Origin: an uncultured Christensenella sp. | GTDB lineage: Bacteria; Bacillota; Clostridia; Christensenellales; Pumilibacteraceae | NCBI GenBank assembly: GCA_910585955.1 | Contig: CAJUGC010000001.1 | Location: 232,575 to 280,122 of the forward strand | Length of the DNA: 47,548 nt | Direction: 5' to 3' | In this document: positions 34,544-43,356 of the stretch, one piece after another | Position numbering within the stretch: position 1 is the stretch's first letter | Layout of the letters: every line of letters begins with the position of its first letter | Notes under the pieces: model-generated | The model's database searches: none | The model's input: only the letters and a program-made list of their open reading frames with translations | What the model was told of the DNA's origin: nothing | Made by a program: the position numbers and the translations under genes

Positions 34544-35929
34544 GTGGAATTTTCGGACAAAGCACACGAAGAATGCGGAGTGCTCGGCTTCTATGACATC
34601 GACGGCTACAACGTCGCGCTCGAGCTGTATCACGGTCTGTACGCTCTTCAGCACCGCGGACAGGAAAGCGCGGGCATAGTCACGAACGACGATTCGCGTC
34701 TTCATCAAGTGAAGGATTGCGGACTCGTAAGCGAGGTGTTCAACGAACACAATCTTTCGACTCTTGTCGGCAACATCGGCGTCGGTCATGTGCGTTATGC
34801 GCGCGGAAGCGAGCCGAGAGAAAACGCCCAGCCCCTCGTATCGCGCTACCGCAAAGGTTCGCTTACTCTTGCGCATAACGGCAGCATTACGAACGTAAAA
34901 AAATTGCGGGCCGAACTCGAAGACGGCGGAGCTATCTTTCAAAGCACGAACGACACCGAGGTCATAATGCACCTCATAGCGATCGAGCGCACTAAAACGC
35001 ACAGCGTAGAGGACGCGATGTTGCGCGTAATGGGTAAGCTCGAAGGAGCGTACAGCATGGTCCTCATGAGCCCGAGAAAGCTCATGGGAATACGCGACCC
35101 TCACGGATTCCGTCCCCTCTGCCTCGGCAAAAAGGGCAACAGCTATATCATAGCTTCGGAGAGTTGCGCCTTGGACACCATGCACGCGAAATTCATTCGC
35201 GACATAGAACCCGGCGAAATCGTGCTTATCGAAGGCAATAAACTGACCTCTTTGCGCATTGCGGAAAAATGTAAGCCGTCGCTATGCGTATTCGAATATG
35301 TTTATTTTGCCCGCCCCGATTCGATCATCGACGGCGTGTCCGTTTACGACACTCGCATAAAGACGGGGGAACTTCTCGCAAAAGCCGCGCCCGTAAAAGC
35401 GGATATGGTCATGGGCGTGCCCGACTCCGGTCTCAATTTTGCGCAGGGCTATGCGATAGGAAGCGGAATTCCTTACGGCGAAGGTCTTATCCGCAACCGA
35501 TATACGGGCAGAACATTCATTAAGCATACTCAAGCCGAACGCGAATCCGCGGTAAACATCAAACTCAACGCTCTTCCGTCCGCCGTCAAAGGCAAGCGCA
35601 TAGTAATGGTCGACGACTCTATCGTTCGCGGCACGACCTGTGCGAACATAATAAAAATGCTTAAAGACAGAGGCGCGCTCGAAGTACATCTTCGCATAGC
35701 TTCCCCTCCTTTCTTGTGGCCGTGCTACTACGGAACCGACATTCCGTCGAAAAAGGAGCTTGCCGCTTGCAAGTATACAGTCGAACAGATACGCGAAAAC
35801 GTCGGCGCCGACAGTCTTGCCTATCTCCCCCTCGAAGCCATAAAAGACATCGGGATAAGAAGCGATTTCGGTTATTGTTCCGCTTGCTTTACCGGCGACT
35901 ATCCCGTAAAGCCCGAGGAAGAAAAATAA
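34544..35929 (+). CDS. purF: Amidophosphoribosyltransferase (PurF)
   Basis: A 461-residue enzyme for the first step of purine synthesis, forming phosphoribosylamine from PRPP and glutamine. C11 in EECGVLGF is the glutamine-cleaving residue exposed after loss of a 10-residue propeptide. The PRPP motif VMVDDSIVRGTT is present. Cysteines in SLCVFEYVYFARPDS, WPCYYG and YCSACFTGDYP fit the B. subtilis type that carries a structural [4Fe-4S] cluster. The start is GTG with GGAGG upstream. It sits behind the hydrogenase operon without other pur genes, and a terminator follows. Confidence 0.96.
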   Translation: MEFSDKAHEECGVLGFYDIDGYNVALELYHGLYALQHRGQESAGIVTNDDSRLHQVKDCGLVSEVFNEHNLSTLVGNIGVGHVRYARGSEPRENAQPLVSRYRKGSLTLAHNGSITNVKKLRAELEDGGAIFQSTNDTEVIMHLIAIERTKTHSVEDAMLRVMGKLEGAYSMVLMSPRKLMGIRDPHGFRPLCLGKKGNSYIIASESCALDTMHAKFIRDIEPGEIVLIEGNKLTSLRIAEKCKPSLCVFEYVYFARPDSIIDGVSVYDTRIKTGELLAKAAPVKADMVMGVPDSGLNFAQGYAIGSGIPYGEGLIRNRYTGRTFIKHTQAERESAVNIKLNALPSAVKGKRIVMVDDSIVRGTTCANIIKMLKDRGALEVHLRIASPPFLWPCYYGTDIPSKKELAACKYTVEQIRENVGADSLAYLPLEAIKDIGIRSDFGYCSACFTGDYPVKPEEEK

Positions 35930-35953
35930 AGCATTAAATTTATGAAATATTTA

Positions 35954-35990
35954 AAAATCTCTCCGAATGAGTCGGAGAGATTTTGTTTTA
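35954..35990. terminator. Bidirectional terminator between purF and the lipoprotein operon
   Basis: AAAATCTCTCCGA (35954-35966) and TCGGAGAGATTTT (35972-35984) form a perfect 13-bp stem with T-rich sequence on each strand. A second hairpin, CTTACCG/CGGTAAG (about 36015-36032), lies nearer the minus-strand operon end. Confidence 0.88.
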
Positions 35991-36073
35991 TTATAATATC
36001 CTCTCGGCAGGGAGCTTACCGTATCCGGTAAGTCCCGCCGCACTATTGAGGAGGAGAAACAAATTCTTTTTGC

Positions 36074-37693
36074 TCAACCTGCGTTTTCCTCGGAAACGAG
36101 AGGCACTCTGTAAGCCATGAAGTCTTCGGTTATTCTCCAGGTCTTGTGAAGATTCGAATACTGCGAACCGTTGCCGCCCACCTGCACTACTTTGACAAGC
36201 TCGGTAAAGGTAAGAATGTCTTCCTCTATCGTGTACTTGCAAATGAACGTATCCGTATGCTCGGCATACCAATACTTATAGGATATCGTAGCTTCGCCCT
36301 TCTCGGCGTCGAGGAATATGACGCGTTGTTCGGTGTTGCCTCCGATACCGGGCATCGGCTCGTTATCCGCGCGATCGGACTGAGGGAAATCGGGAATGGT
36401 GTATACCATAGCCATCGAAAGCGTAAGAGTTTCCTTGTCGCACATGAACTGCTTATGCAAGCCGTTCCATTCCGCATCCGTAAGCGACGTGTCTCCCTGC
36501 GGTCTTGCAAGATTGTAAACCGTTTGATCCGCTATTTTTCTGGTTGAATAATTAAGGGTCGCCGTCTTGCCGTTAAACTTGATCTCGCAATTTTTATCGG
36601 TGACAAGTTTAAGCTCGACTTCGCCTTTTCCTCCCTCGTAATTCGCTTCGCCTTTAAAAGTAGGCTCGACAACGTCGATATCAAACGAGGTCTCGAAATC
36701 GGCAAACTTAATAGTAATCGTCTGCTTCTCGGTTGCCTGAGTCGTATCGAAGCCTTCGAAAGTGCAACGATTTGCCGCAAGGCTAACCGTCTCTCCGTCG
36801 TTTCTTGCCGCCATTATAGCAAGACCTTTCGTATCGAAAGCGTCGCCGACATAGTAGGTCGTCTTTGCCTCCTTGGCGTCTACGGAAATACCGCTTAAAC
36901 CGAATACTTCGCAATTGTAGGTCGCTTTTACTTCAGTATTGATATATGTGACGGTTATTTCATGATTTCCTTCCGTCGTGCTGTCATAGCCGGAGAACTT
37001 CACGCGGCAGTCGCTTTGCGGGAAAGATTGCTCGTCGATATCGATAGATTTGCCGTCTTCGCGCGTAACTGTGACTTTAAGACCCTTGGTGGAGAAATCG
37101 TCGCCCACCATGGCTTTCGTCTGTCCGCCCGAAACCTCAAGGCTCTTGACGGGAGAATAATGTCCTCCGCTTATAAGAACGGTACGCGTACCGAAGCTGT
37201 CCCATATTACAGTCGAAGAATACTCGTAGAAGTCGTGCGTCATCGATTCGCATACCGACTCGTAAACGCCGCTGTTGTATTCTCTGTCGTTGTAACGGAC
37301 TATATGAAGCACGACGTTCGTTCTGCCGCGCCTATCGACGTTCGTCCAGAAACCATAGTAGTTTTCGTTTCCGAACGTCGCATGAAGCGAGCCGTCCTCA
37401 TAACAGTTCATGTAAAGGAAAGTACGGGAATAATTTCCGCCATACGCCTCGGAGTACGACCCCTCAAACTGATAGTAAATAGGCGCTTCTTTTTGCTTTT
37501 TGCCCCAATCGTCGATGTCTTTATAATCTTTCCAGGAAAGTTCGGCATACGGATTGGTCTTTTCGGAATACCTTACCGTCTCCGTTATTTCGGGGACTTC
37601 CTCCTCCTTAGGTCCGCAGCCGATCATGAAGAGCGAGCACACGGCAAGCGCTACTATCATCAAACTGCAAAGTAGTAATAATTTCTTTTTCAT
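36074..37693 (-). CDS. Surface lipoprotein with two Ig-like domains, unknown function
   Basis: A 539-residue lipoprotein (lipobox LFMIGC). The N-terminal part (~45-175) is rich in Tyr and Asn and belongs to no family I recognise. Two Ig-like domains follow (~183-265 and ~272-345), each with the pattern VGDxFxTKGLxV, typical of Big_3. The C-terminal ~190 residues again look unassigned and beta-rich. It is the third gene of an operon with a four-helix membrane protein and a GH3 enzyme, starting 9 bases after the former with AAGGAGG. A role in binding or sensing the GH3 substrate is possible, but there is no direct sign of it. Confidence 0.8.
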   Translation of the reverse strand: MKKKLLLLCSLMIVALAVCSLFMIGCGPKEEEVPEITETVRYSEKTNPYAELSWKDYKDIDDWGKKQKEAPIYYQFEGSYSEAYGGNYSRTFLYMNCYEDGSLHATFGNENYYGFWTNVDRRGRTNVVLHIVRYNDREYNSGVYESVCESMTHDFYEYSSTVIWDSFGTRTVLISGGHYSPVKSLEVSGGQTKAMVGDDFSTKGLKVTVTREDGKSIDIDEQSFPQSDCRVKFSGYDSTTEGNHEITVTYINTEVKATYNCEVFGLSGISVDAKEAKTTYYVGDAFDTKGLAIMAARNDGETVSLAANRCTFEGFDTTQATEKQTITIKFADFETSFDIDVVEPTFKGEANYEGGKGEVELKLVTDKNCEIKFNGKTATLNYSTRKIADQTVYNLARPQGDTSLTDAEWNGLHKQFMCDKETLTLSMAMVYTIPDFPQSDRADNEPMPGIGGNTEQRVIFLDAEKGEATISYKYWYAEHTDTFICKYTIEEDILTFTELVKVVQVGGNGSQYSNLHKTWRITEDFMAYRVPLVSEENAG

Positions 37694-37702
37694 ATTGCCT
37701 CC

Positions 37703-38128
37703 TTATATCAAATACTTTTCGTCTTTGGTCTGGCTGAAGAAGCAAGCGGCAACACTGCTCAAGATAAGCACTAAGCAAACAACCGCATACAGAATACATA
37801 CGACGAAGTTACCGCCCTGATAAGCGACTTTGTTGAAGTAGTCTGCGATAGCTTCCGCAATGCGCAGAAGAATCACGCCGAAAGTTATACCGTAGACGCC
37901 TACCGATACGACCGCCGCAAAACGTACGGGGAAGAAAGTTACGACCGCCTGCACGACGAATGCGACAAGAAATACTATGCCGATGACGTAGCCGTCCGTA
38001 ACGCGGTTGGGCAACACATTAGACCAGGTCGCAAAAACGACGATCGCCATAATCAGCGCAACTACCGACGCTCCCGCGCAGATCCAATATCCCAAACCTT
38101 TGTTTTTAATAAGCTCTTTCGGGTTCAT
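37703..38128 (-). CDS. Four-helix membrane protein, unknown function
   Basis: A 141-residue protein with four hydrophobic helices (~15-35, 46-66, 70-90, 106-131) and little else. The stop of the GH3 gene and its ATG overlap as TAATG, so translation is coupled. No family is recognised. Position between a membrane-anchored GH3 and a lipoprotein suggests a role at the same membrane site. Confidence 0.8.
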   Translation of the reverse strand: MNPKELIKNKGLGYWICAGASVVALIMAIVVFATWSNVLPNRVTDGYVIGIVFLVAFVVQAVVTFFPVRFAAVVSVGVYGITFGVILLRIAEAIADYFNKVAYQGGNFVVCILYAVVCLVLILSSVAACFFSQTKDEKYLI

Positions 38129-41037
38129 TATACCGTTTCCTCCTTTTTCTTATAAGTCGACAGAGCAAACATTACGACCGCGCCTGCCATAGCAAGACCG
38201 AGCACGACATTAACGCCGATCAAAAGTCCTTGCCACCACTCGATAGAATCGGTATACTCATAGCTGTCTCCGATACTTCCGCCCATGGACGAATGTATGA
38301 GCGCGTAGAATATGCGTTTGTTCGACTCCTGCAATTCTTTCAAAAGATAGCCGTCGTCCGTGCTTTGAATGAGCGTTCTTATCTGACCTGCCCTGTAGCC
38401 GTCGAGACAGAAGATGTTTGTGCCTGCCGCAAGCATATCCGCCGTTACGCTGTAATACTGCGATTCGGTAAGCGCGTCGTCGATTATAGAGCCTTCATAG
38501 CCCCACTCTCCGCGAAGCACGTCCTGCATAAGCGTCTTGTGAGTAGCCGCATATTGGAGACCTATTCTGTTGTACGAAGTCATTATGCCGAGGCTTTGTC
38601 CCTTCGTAAGCGCGCCCTCGAAAGGACGGAGATAGATTTCGCGAATTGCCTGCTCTCCCGAGAATGTCGCAACGCCTTGGCGGTTGGTCTCCTGCTCGTT
38701 CAAGAAGCAGTGCTTGACGTTGCAGATGAGTCCCTTCTTGCGCATAGCGTAGATTACGTTGGATACCGCATAATAGGACAGCATGGAGTCCTCCGAGAAA
38801 TATTCGGAAGCACGGCTGCTGTAAGGCGTTCTGATGATGTTGCAACCGGGTGCGTTGACCATGGCTACGCCGCAGAACAATGCTTCTTCCGCGAACAGAT
38901 CGCCGTGCTTGGACTGAAGCTCGTGATCCCAAGAAGCCGCAAGAGTGGGAAGCGTCGGGAAGCCCGTTGCCGCACGCTTGTCGCCGAATTTAAACTTGGC
39001 GAGCAGCCCTTCCGGACCTTCCGCAATCGAGTTGCCGGGCTTGTTTATCGTAGCAACGCCGGCTATGCCGCGAGCGTCCGCCATAGAGATACACAAATCT
39101 TCAAGCGAGAGCTGAGAAACGAACGTATCCCATTTCGGGTCGTCGTAAGGGATATCTTTCATATCCGCAAAGTCGATGGGAGTTTCGAGCTCTACGCTGT
39201 AAACCGTCCCGTCTCCGTCCTTATAGGAAGGCGCGTCGCTTGCTTTCTTATACTTATCCATGCGAAGTCCGTCTACTATCTTTTCGTTTGCATGAAGAGT
39301 CGTGACCGTAGTCGGGAAAGTTCCCTCCCAATCGTTTCTCGTAAGATAGGTGATCTTCTGATTGTCGTCCGCCCAATAGTTAAGGTCCGCGTCGTCGAAC
39401 TTGTTTTCGACGACAACGCTTTCCTCGTAAGGCGAATTCTTATAAGTGGTTCTGTCGATCTCGGAAAGCTTCGGATCGTATGTCTTTACGCAAGCTTCCT
39501 TTGCCGTGAACGATTTGCCGTCATGATCGATAAGACCCGTAGCGTTCTTTGCTCCGAGCACATGGTTGAGCGCCTCATGAGCGCCGTTGCCGATTGCGAA
39601 ATAGTAAGTGCCGGGTTCGAGTATATATCCGCCCTTACCGTTGGTTTCGTCGTAAGAAGCAAGTATATAGCGATCGAAAGTTATGGATACGCTCTCGGTA
39701 GCGCCCGCAGCCACATCGGTCTTGGCATAACCGACAAGCTGAATAGCCGCTTTCTCCACGCCGTTCGCCTTATCGTAATCGGTGTAAGGCAATTGAACGT
39801 ATAGCTGAGCGGTGGCTTTGCCTGCTGCGCTTCCCGTATTCTTAATCGTGATATTAGCCGTAAAGGTATCGTCTTTCGAATTGTATTTTACGCTGTCGAG
39901 CGTCTGCTCGTATGTAGTGTAGGAAAGACCGAAACCGAAGGGGAAGCATACTTCGTCCGCATAGTTCCACGCCGAAGCGCCGTCGATCGCGCCTGTTTTG
40001 GAAGTTGCTTTTCCGCGTCCGAGTATCGCGTCCTCGTAACGGGTTTCGTAATACTTGTAACCCACATAGATGCCTTCTTTATACACGACGTATTTCGAGC
40101 CGAATCTGCCGTCTACCGCACCGCCGTCGAAACTGAAGGTGTAGTTGCCGAAGTTCTGCATTGCGGGCGAACCCATAGAGTTTGCCGCAAATGTGAATGT
40201 ATTGTGACCCGAAGGATTAGCTCCGTCCTTTGCCGTCAAAAGATTGACTACGCCGGGAAGTCCGTAATAGCCGGGGTTGCCGAACCAAAGGCAGGCGTTT
40301 ACGTTGTACTCGTCAAGCCAGCCGAGTTCCATGGGAAGCGGGCCGTTGAGCAGCACGATTATTTTGTCAAACTTGCCGCTGTCGTTTATCATCTTCAAAA
40401 GCGCGGCTTCGTTGTCGTCGAGTCTCATGACGCCCATTGCGGGGTCGGTGTTTTCCGTACCGTATCTGGAAAGAGTTACGATTGCCGCGTCGCTGAATTT
40501 CTCGAATGTGTTTTTGATAGCCGACGTATAAAGCGACTGCGGAGCTTCGTTGGGGCTGTTTATGGACACGAAACTCTTATTGTTTGCATATTCGTCGTAA
40601 AGCGTCTGATTGATGTTGAAGCCGCCGTCCTTAAACGCCTTTGCCATATCTATTACATAGGAATCGTTCGGCGTAGGTCCGCCCGCGCCGCTTCTGTATA
40701 TAACGTGCGCGCTGTTATTGCCGAAAAGGGTGACGTTGCGCTCGTCGGACTTAAGGGGCAAAGCTCCGTCGTTCTTCAAAAGAACCGAGCCCTCCTCGGT
40801 CTCTTGAATACAGAAGTCGTACGAATCGACTATGAGCTTTTCGTAACCTTCGTCCGTAAGCTCCCCGTTCTCGTTTCCGTACGCGCTGCCCTGCAACGTC
40901 AATCCGCTCGATGTTATACCGAAGAAGTCGTTGATGTAGCCGGCGTAAGTATTGGCAAGAATCGTCAAAGATAGAAACAGCGTAAACAGGAAAACCGCCA
41001 CGCCTGACAATCCGAGCCAGAGTCTGCTTTTTTTCAT
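38128..41037 (-). CDS. Glycoside hydrolase family 3, permuted, membrane-anchored (third copy)
   Basis: A 969-residue paralogue of the two GH3 enzymes in the xylan locus with the same order: N-terminal helix (~8-30), C domain, Fn3-like domain after FPFGFGLSY, linker with YLTRNDWEGTFP, catalytic barrel and a C-terminal helix (~935-958). The presumed nucleophile is D854 in SIIDDA, where the usual SDW is replaced; E195 in RYGTENTD is the presumed acid/base, and KHCFLNE is the substrate-binding site. The changed residues beside the nucleophile hint at a different substrate from the other two. The ATG at 41037 follows AAGGAGG by 11 bases; a TTG at 41043 is an alternative. It has its own promoter and lies downstream of an AraC regulator. 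Confidence 0.9.
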   Translation of the reverse strand: MKKSRLWLGLSGVAVFLFTLFLSLTILANTYAGYINDFFGITSSGLTLQGSAYGNENGELTDEGYEKLIVDSYDFCIQETEEGSVLLKNDGALPLKSDERNVTLFGNNSAHVIYRSGAGGPTPNDSYVIDMAKAFKDGGFNINQTLYDEYANNKSFVSINSPNEAPQSLYTSAIKNTFEKFSDAAIVTLSRYGTENTDPAMGVMRLDDNEAALLKMINDSGKFDKIIVLLNGPLPMELGWLDEYNVNACLWFGNPGYYGLPGVVNLLTAKDGANPSGHNTFTFAANSMGSPAMQNFGNYTFSFDGGAVDGRFGSKYVVYKEGIYVGYKYYETRYEDAILGRGKATSKTGAIDGASAWNYADEVCFPFGFGLSYTTYEQTLDSVKYNSKDDTFTANITIKNTGSAAGKATAQLYVQLPYTDYDKANGVEKAAIQLVGYAKTDVAAGATESVSITFDRYILASYDETNGKGGYILEPGTYYFAIGNGAHEALNHVLGAKNATGLIDHDGKSFTAKEACVKTYDPKLSEIDRTTYKNSPYEESVVVENKFDDADLNYWADDNQKITYLTRNDWEGTFPTTVTTLHANEKIVDGLRMDKYKKASDAPSYKDGDGTVYSVELETPIDFADMKDIPYDDPKWDTFVSQLSLEDLCISMADARGIAGVATINKPGNSIAEGPEGLLAKFKFGDKRAATGFPTLPTLAASWDHELQSKHGDLFAEEALFCGVAMVNAPGCNIIRTPYSSRASEYFSEDSMLSYYAVSNVIYAMRKKGLICNVKHCFLNEQETNRQGVATFSGEQAIREIYLRPFEGALTKGQSLGIMTSYNRIGLQYAATHKTLMQDVLRGEWGYEGSIIDDALTESQYYSVTADMLAAGTNIFCLDGYRAGQIRTLIQSTDDGYLLKELQESNKRIFYALIHSSMGGSIGDSYEYTDSIEWWQGLLIGVNVVLGLAMAGAVVMFALSTYKKKEETV

Positions 41038-41102
41038 TCTCAATATATCCTCCTTGAAAATTTCGAGTTTTGCATAATTTTTGGCGCACTCGCTGTACTT
41101 TC

Positions 41103-41131
41103 ATGATAAAACATACAAAAAACGATTTCAA
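41103..41131 (-). promoter_or_regulatory. Promoter of the third GH3 operon
   Basis: Minus strand: TTGAAA (41126-41131), a 17-base spacer and TATCAT (41103-41108). It lies in the gap after the AraC terminator. Confidence 0.6.
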
Positions 41132-41191
41132 GAACAAAGTTTGAGAAATATGGCAAAAAGTTTAGGTGTTGTCTCCCAAAGAAAAATATAT

Positions 41192-41229
41192 AAAAATCGG
41201 ACGCTTTCCTCTCGAAAAAACGTCCGATT
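41192..41229 (-). terminator. Terminator of the AraC gene
   Basis: AATCGGACG (41195-41203) and CGTCCGATT (41221-41229) form a perfect stem; on the minus strand the U-rich tail TTTTTATATATTTTT follows. Confidence 0.88.
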
Positions 41230-41246
41230 ACTGCTTCGATAGCCGT

Positions 41247-42023
41247 TTAAGTCCGCCTATGTTTTAGTCTGTACTCCGTAGGAGACATTCCGTAATCGTT
41301 CTTAAATTGTTTGTTGAAACTCCTTAGGCTTTCGAATCCGCAGGCATTGCTTATCTGCACCATGCTCTGATTCGTGGTACTCAAAAGTTCCGCCGCGTTT
41401 TGAGATCGGAAGCGATTGACGAACCGCGAAAACCCGCAACCGAAAATTTTATTGAACACGTTGGACAGATAGGTGTAGTTATATCCTATTTCCTGCGAAA
41501 TTTGTTTCAGACTTATAGGATTATTGTAGTTTTCCTGAACATAGCGAAGCAGTTTTACCGACAGATCTCCGCTTCCGCCCTCGTCGAAATACCTAACCGC
41601 CGTCTCGATCGCTCTCCCGCAAATCCCGTAAAGCACCGACCTCAATATATACTTATTTGTATTTTGATTGCTTAAAAGAGCGATCTCGCCGCTGTCCGTA
41701 AACGGAAATAACGAAAAAGCTCCCCCCCCCCGACAGTTCTGCATATCCTTGTGGAAATCCGCAACGTAATCTACGGAAAACACGCACAAAAAACTTTTCG
41801 AGCTTCCCACCGTTTCATAGCTATGCTCGTGATTGGGCGGAATGAGCATTGCCATTCCCTGTTTCAAAAGAAAGGTTTCCGATCGAGCGGAGCACTCGAG
41901 TTCTCCTTCCAGCACCGTGATAAATTCATAACTGTTATGCACATGGCTGCCGAAAGCAAGATTTTCGTCCGTCTGGGTATATATATAATGTTTTTCTATC
42001 GAGCGTTTGGTTTCAAAAAACAT
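41247..42023 (-). CDS. AraC-family regulator with an intragenic G10 tract
   Basis: A 258-residue regulator: cupin-like sensing domain (HVHNSYEFITVLEGE, MLIPPNHEHSY) and two AraC helix-turn-helix motifs in the last ~100 residues (LKQISQEIGYNYTYLSNVFNKIFG; QISNACGFESLRSFNKQFK). It probably controls the GH3 operon just downstream, or the divergent lipoprotein, by sensing a sugar; that is inferred from position. A run of ten G (41722-41731) encodes Arg-Gly-Gly-Gly around residue 98, between the two domains. A change of one G would cut off the DNA-binding half. No Shine-Dalgarno precedes the ATG, and an in-frame TAA lies just upstream, so the start is fixed. Confidence 0.88.
   Translation of the reverse strand: MFFETKRSIEKHYIYTQTDENLAFGSHVHNSYEFITVLEGELECSARSETFLLKQGMAMLIPPNHEHSYETVGSSKSFLCVFSVDYVADFHKDMQNCRGGGAFSLFPFTDSGEIALLSNQNTNKYILRSVLYGICGRAIETAVRYFDEGGSGDLSVKLLRYVQENYNNPISLKQISQEIGYNYTYLSNVFNKIFGCGFSRFVNRFRSQNAAELLSTTNQSMVQISNACGFESLRSFNKQFKNDYGMSPTEYRLKHRRT
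41722..41731. repeat. Homopolymer C10/G10 tract inside the AraC gene
   Basis: Ten consecutive C on the plus strand (G on the coding strand), in frame at the length given here. Such tracts slip during replication and are classic phase-variation switches, and they are also common sequencing-error sites. Confidence 0.95.
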
Positions 42024-42219
42024 ATTTTACTTTAAAGACTTTGTCGCCGCAGCCTTATTTTCTCCTTTCGTTTATATCTGACCTCGCAAGCAAAAAACTT
42101 TCTTCTATTATATCAAAGCGTACTTTGCCTGTCAAACGGAAATTTACGCGCTTTGCACCACTGTTTACCCCGCCGAACCTTAAATCCAAACTTTTTGCCA
42201 TAACATCAAAAATTTTTTC

Positions 42220-42249
42220 TTGCTTTACCCCTTTGGAATTTTTTATAAT
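42220..42249 (+). promoter_or_regulatory. Promoter of the CBM35-like lipoprotein gene
   Basis: TTGCTT (42220-42225), an 18-base spacer and TATAAT (42244-42249). CGGAGGAA then precedes the ATG at 42316. The 42024-42243 stretch is AT-rich and holds no other gene. Confidence 0.6.
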
Positions 42250-42315
42250 GTCTGTAATGAAAGATATTTCGCTCGACAAAATATCAATCGAAAAAAATTA
42301 TCGGAGGAATAAATA

Positions 42316-43209
42316 ATGAAAAAGACCTTAATCGCAGTCGTACTTTGCTTGGCGTTGGCGCTTGCTACGTCCGTGCTTTTTGTAGGCTGCGGCGACTCGG
42401 AGCCCGTACATAAAACGTGTTACGACGTCGATGCCGACGGAATTTGCGATGTTTGCGAAAAGGATATCGCCGGTCATACCCATCTCTTCTCGAAAGTTTG
42501 GTCTACGGACGAAACATCTCACTGGCACAAAGCTACTTGCGGTCACTCAAACGAGATAGATTCGAAAGCCGATCATACCTATGTAAATTCCGTTTGCTCC
42601 GTCTGCAAAATGTTCGACTCCGCTCCCGTAGCTCCGATTGACGGAGTTTACCACTTCGAAGCGGAAAACGCTATTTTAAACGACGGCGAAGGCGCTCCCT
42701 CGAACGCAACCATGGTTGTGGAATTCGGCAGACACGAATTTACGGAATCGGGTAAAACCGACGGTCCGCTCGTATCCGACGTCGGATATTTCGGCGGAGG
42801 CGCTTCGGGACAGACGATCACCTGGAAGATAAACGCAAAAGCGGCAGGCGAAGTCAAACTTACGTTAAGACTCGCATCGGCAGTCGGCTCTTGGGATGAC
42901 AGAAAGATCTCCCCTATAGTTCTCGGCAGCGAAGGCGCGCCCACTCTCTCCGTCAATAACGCGGCAGTCGACCTTACTGGTCATACGATAGAAGGTCTCG
43001 ACAATCTCACGCAGGAAGATATGTCAAGCGGTGTGGCTTACAGCCACTTCGTCGAGATAGAGCTTACCGTCAGTCTCGTTGCGGGCGACAACACCGTAGT
43101 GCTCACTTCGGGAACGAAAGGCTGCAACGTCGATAAGATAATGATAGCTACAGACATAGAGCTTGCATTCTCGAGGACAAACAACACCGATCGTCCTTCG
43201 AGCCATTGA
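42316..43209 (+). CDS. Lipoprotein with a CBM35/CBM6-like module
   Basis: A 297-residue lipoprotein (lipobox LFVGC). After the anchor comes a short Cys/His-rich part (~35-100: DGICDVCEKD, SHWHKATCGH, CSVCK) that resembles half of the Cys-rich repeats in the large GH10 enzyme. The rest is a beta-sandwich beginning YHFEAENAIL with GYFGGGASG and VAGDNTVVLTSG and ending KIMIA, the pattern of CBM35/CBM6 carbohydrate-binding modules. No catalytic domain is present. It is a single-gene unit, divergent from the AraC regulator. Binding of a plant polysaccharide is the likely role; the ligand is not determined. Confidence 0.85.
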   Translation: MKKTLIAVVLCLALALATSVLFVGCGDSEPVHKTCYDVDADGICDVCEKDIAGHTHLFSKVWSTDETSHWHKATCGHSNEIDSKADHTYVNSVCSVCKMFDSAPVAPIDGVYHFEAENAILNDGEGAPSNATMVVEFGRHEFTESGKTDGPLVSDVGYFGGGASGQTITWKINAKAAGEVKLTLRLASAVGSWDDRKISPIVLGSEGAPTLSVNNAAVDLTGHTIEGLDNLTQEDMSSGVAYSHFVEIELTVSLVAGDNTVVLTSGTKGCNVDKIMIATDIELAFSRTNNTDRPSSH

Positions 43210-43214
43210 TAAGT

Positions 43215-43223
43215 CCCCCCCCC
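43215..43223. repeat. C9 homopolymer in the intergenic region
   Basis: Nine C directly between the lipoprotein stop and its terminator. It cannot change a reading frame; length variation there would at most shift terminator spacing. Confidence 0.9.
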
Positions 43224-43227
43224 TGAT

Positions 43228-43267
43228 GATAAGGACGTCTTCCGTTGCGGAGACGTCCTTATCTTTT
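43228..43267 (+). terminator. Terminator of the CBM35-like lipoprotein gene
   Basis: GATAAGGACGTCT (43228-43240) and AGACGTCCTTATC (43251-43263) make a perfect 13-bp stem, followed by four T. Confidence 0.9.
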
Positions 43268-43296
43268 ATCCGCTCTCCGTTTTCTCTCGATGTTTC

Positions 43297-43325
43297 TTGA
43301 CATTTGATTGAAGGTATTATATAAT
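43297..43325 (+). promoter_or_regulatory. Consensus promoter of the TetR gene
   Basis: TTGACA (43297-43302), exactly 17 bases, then TATAAT (43320-43325): a perfect sigma-A promoter. AAGGAT precedes the GTG start. Confidence 0.85.
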
Positions 43326-43356
43326 AGCCGCATAATAAATCCATAAGGATCCTACC

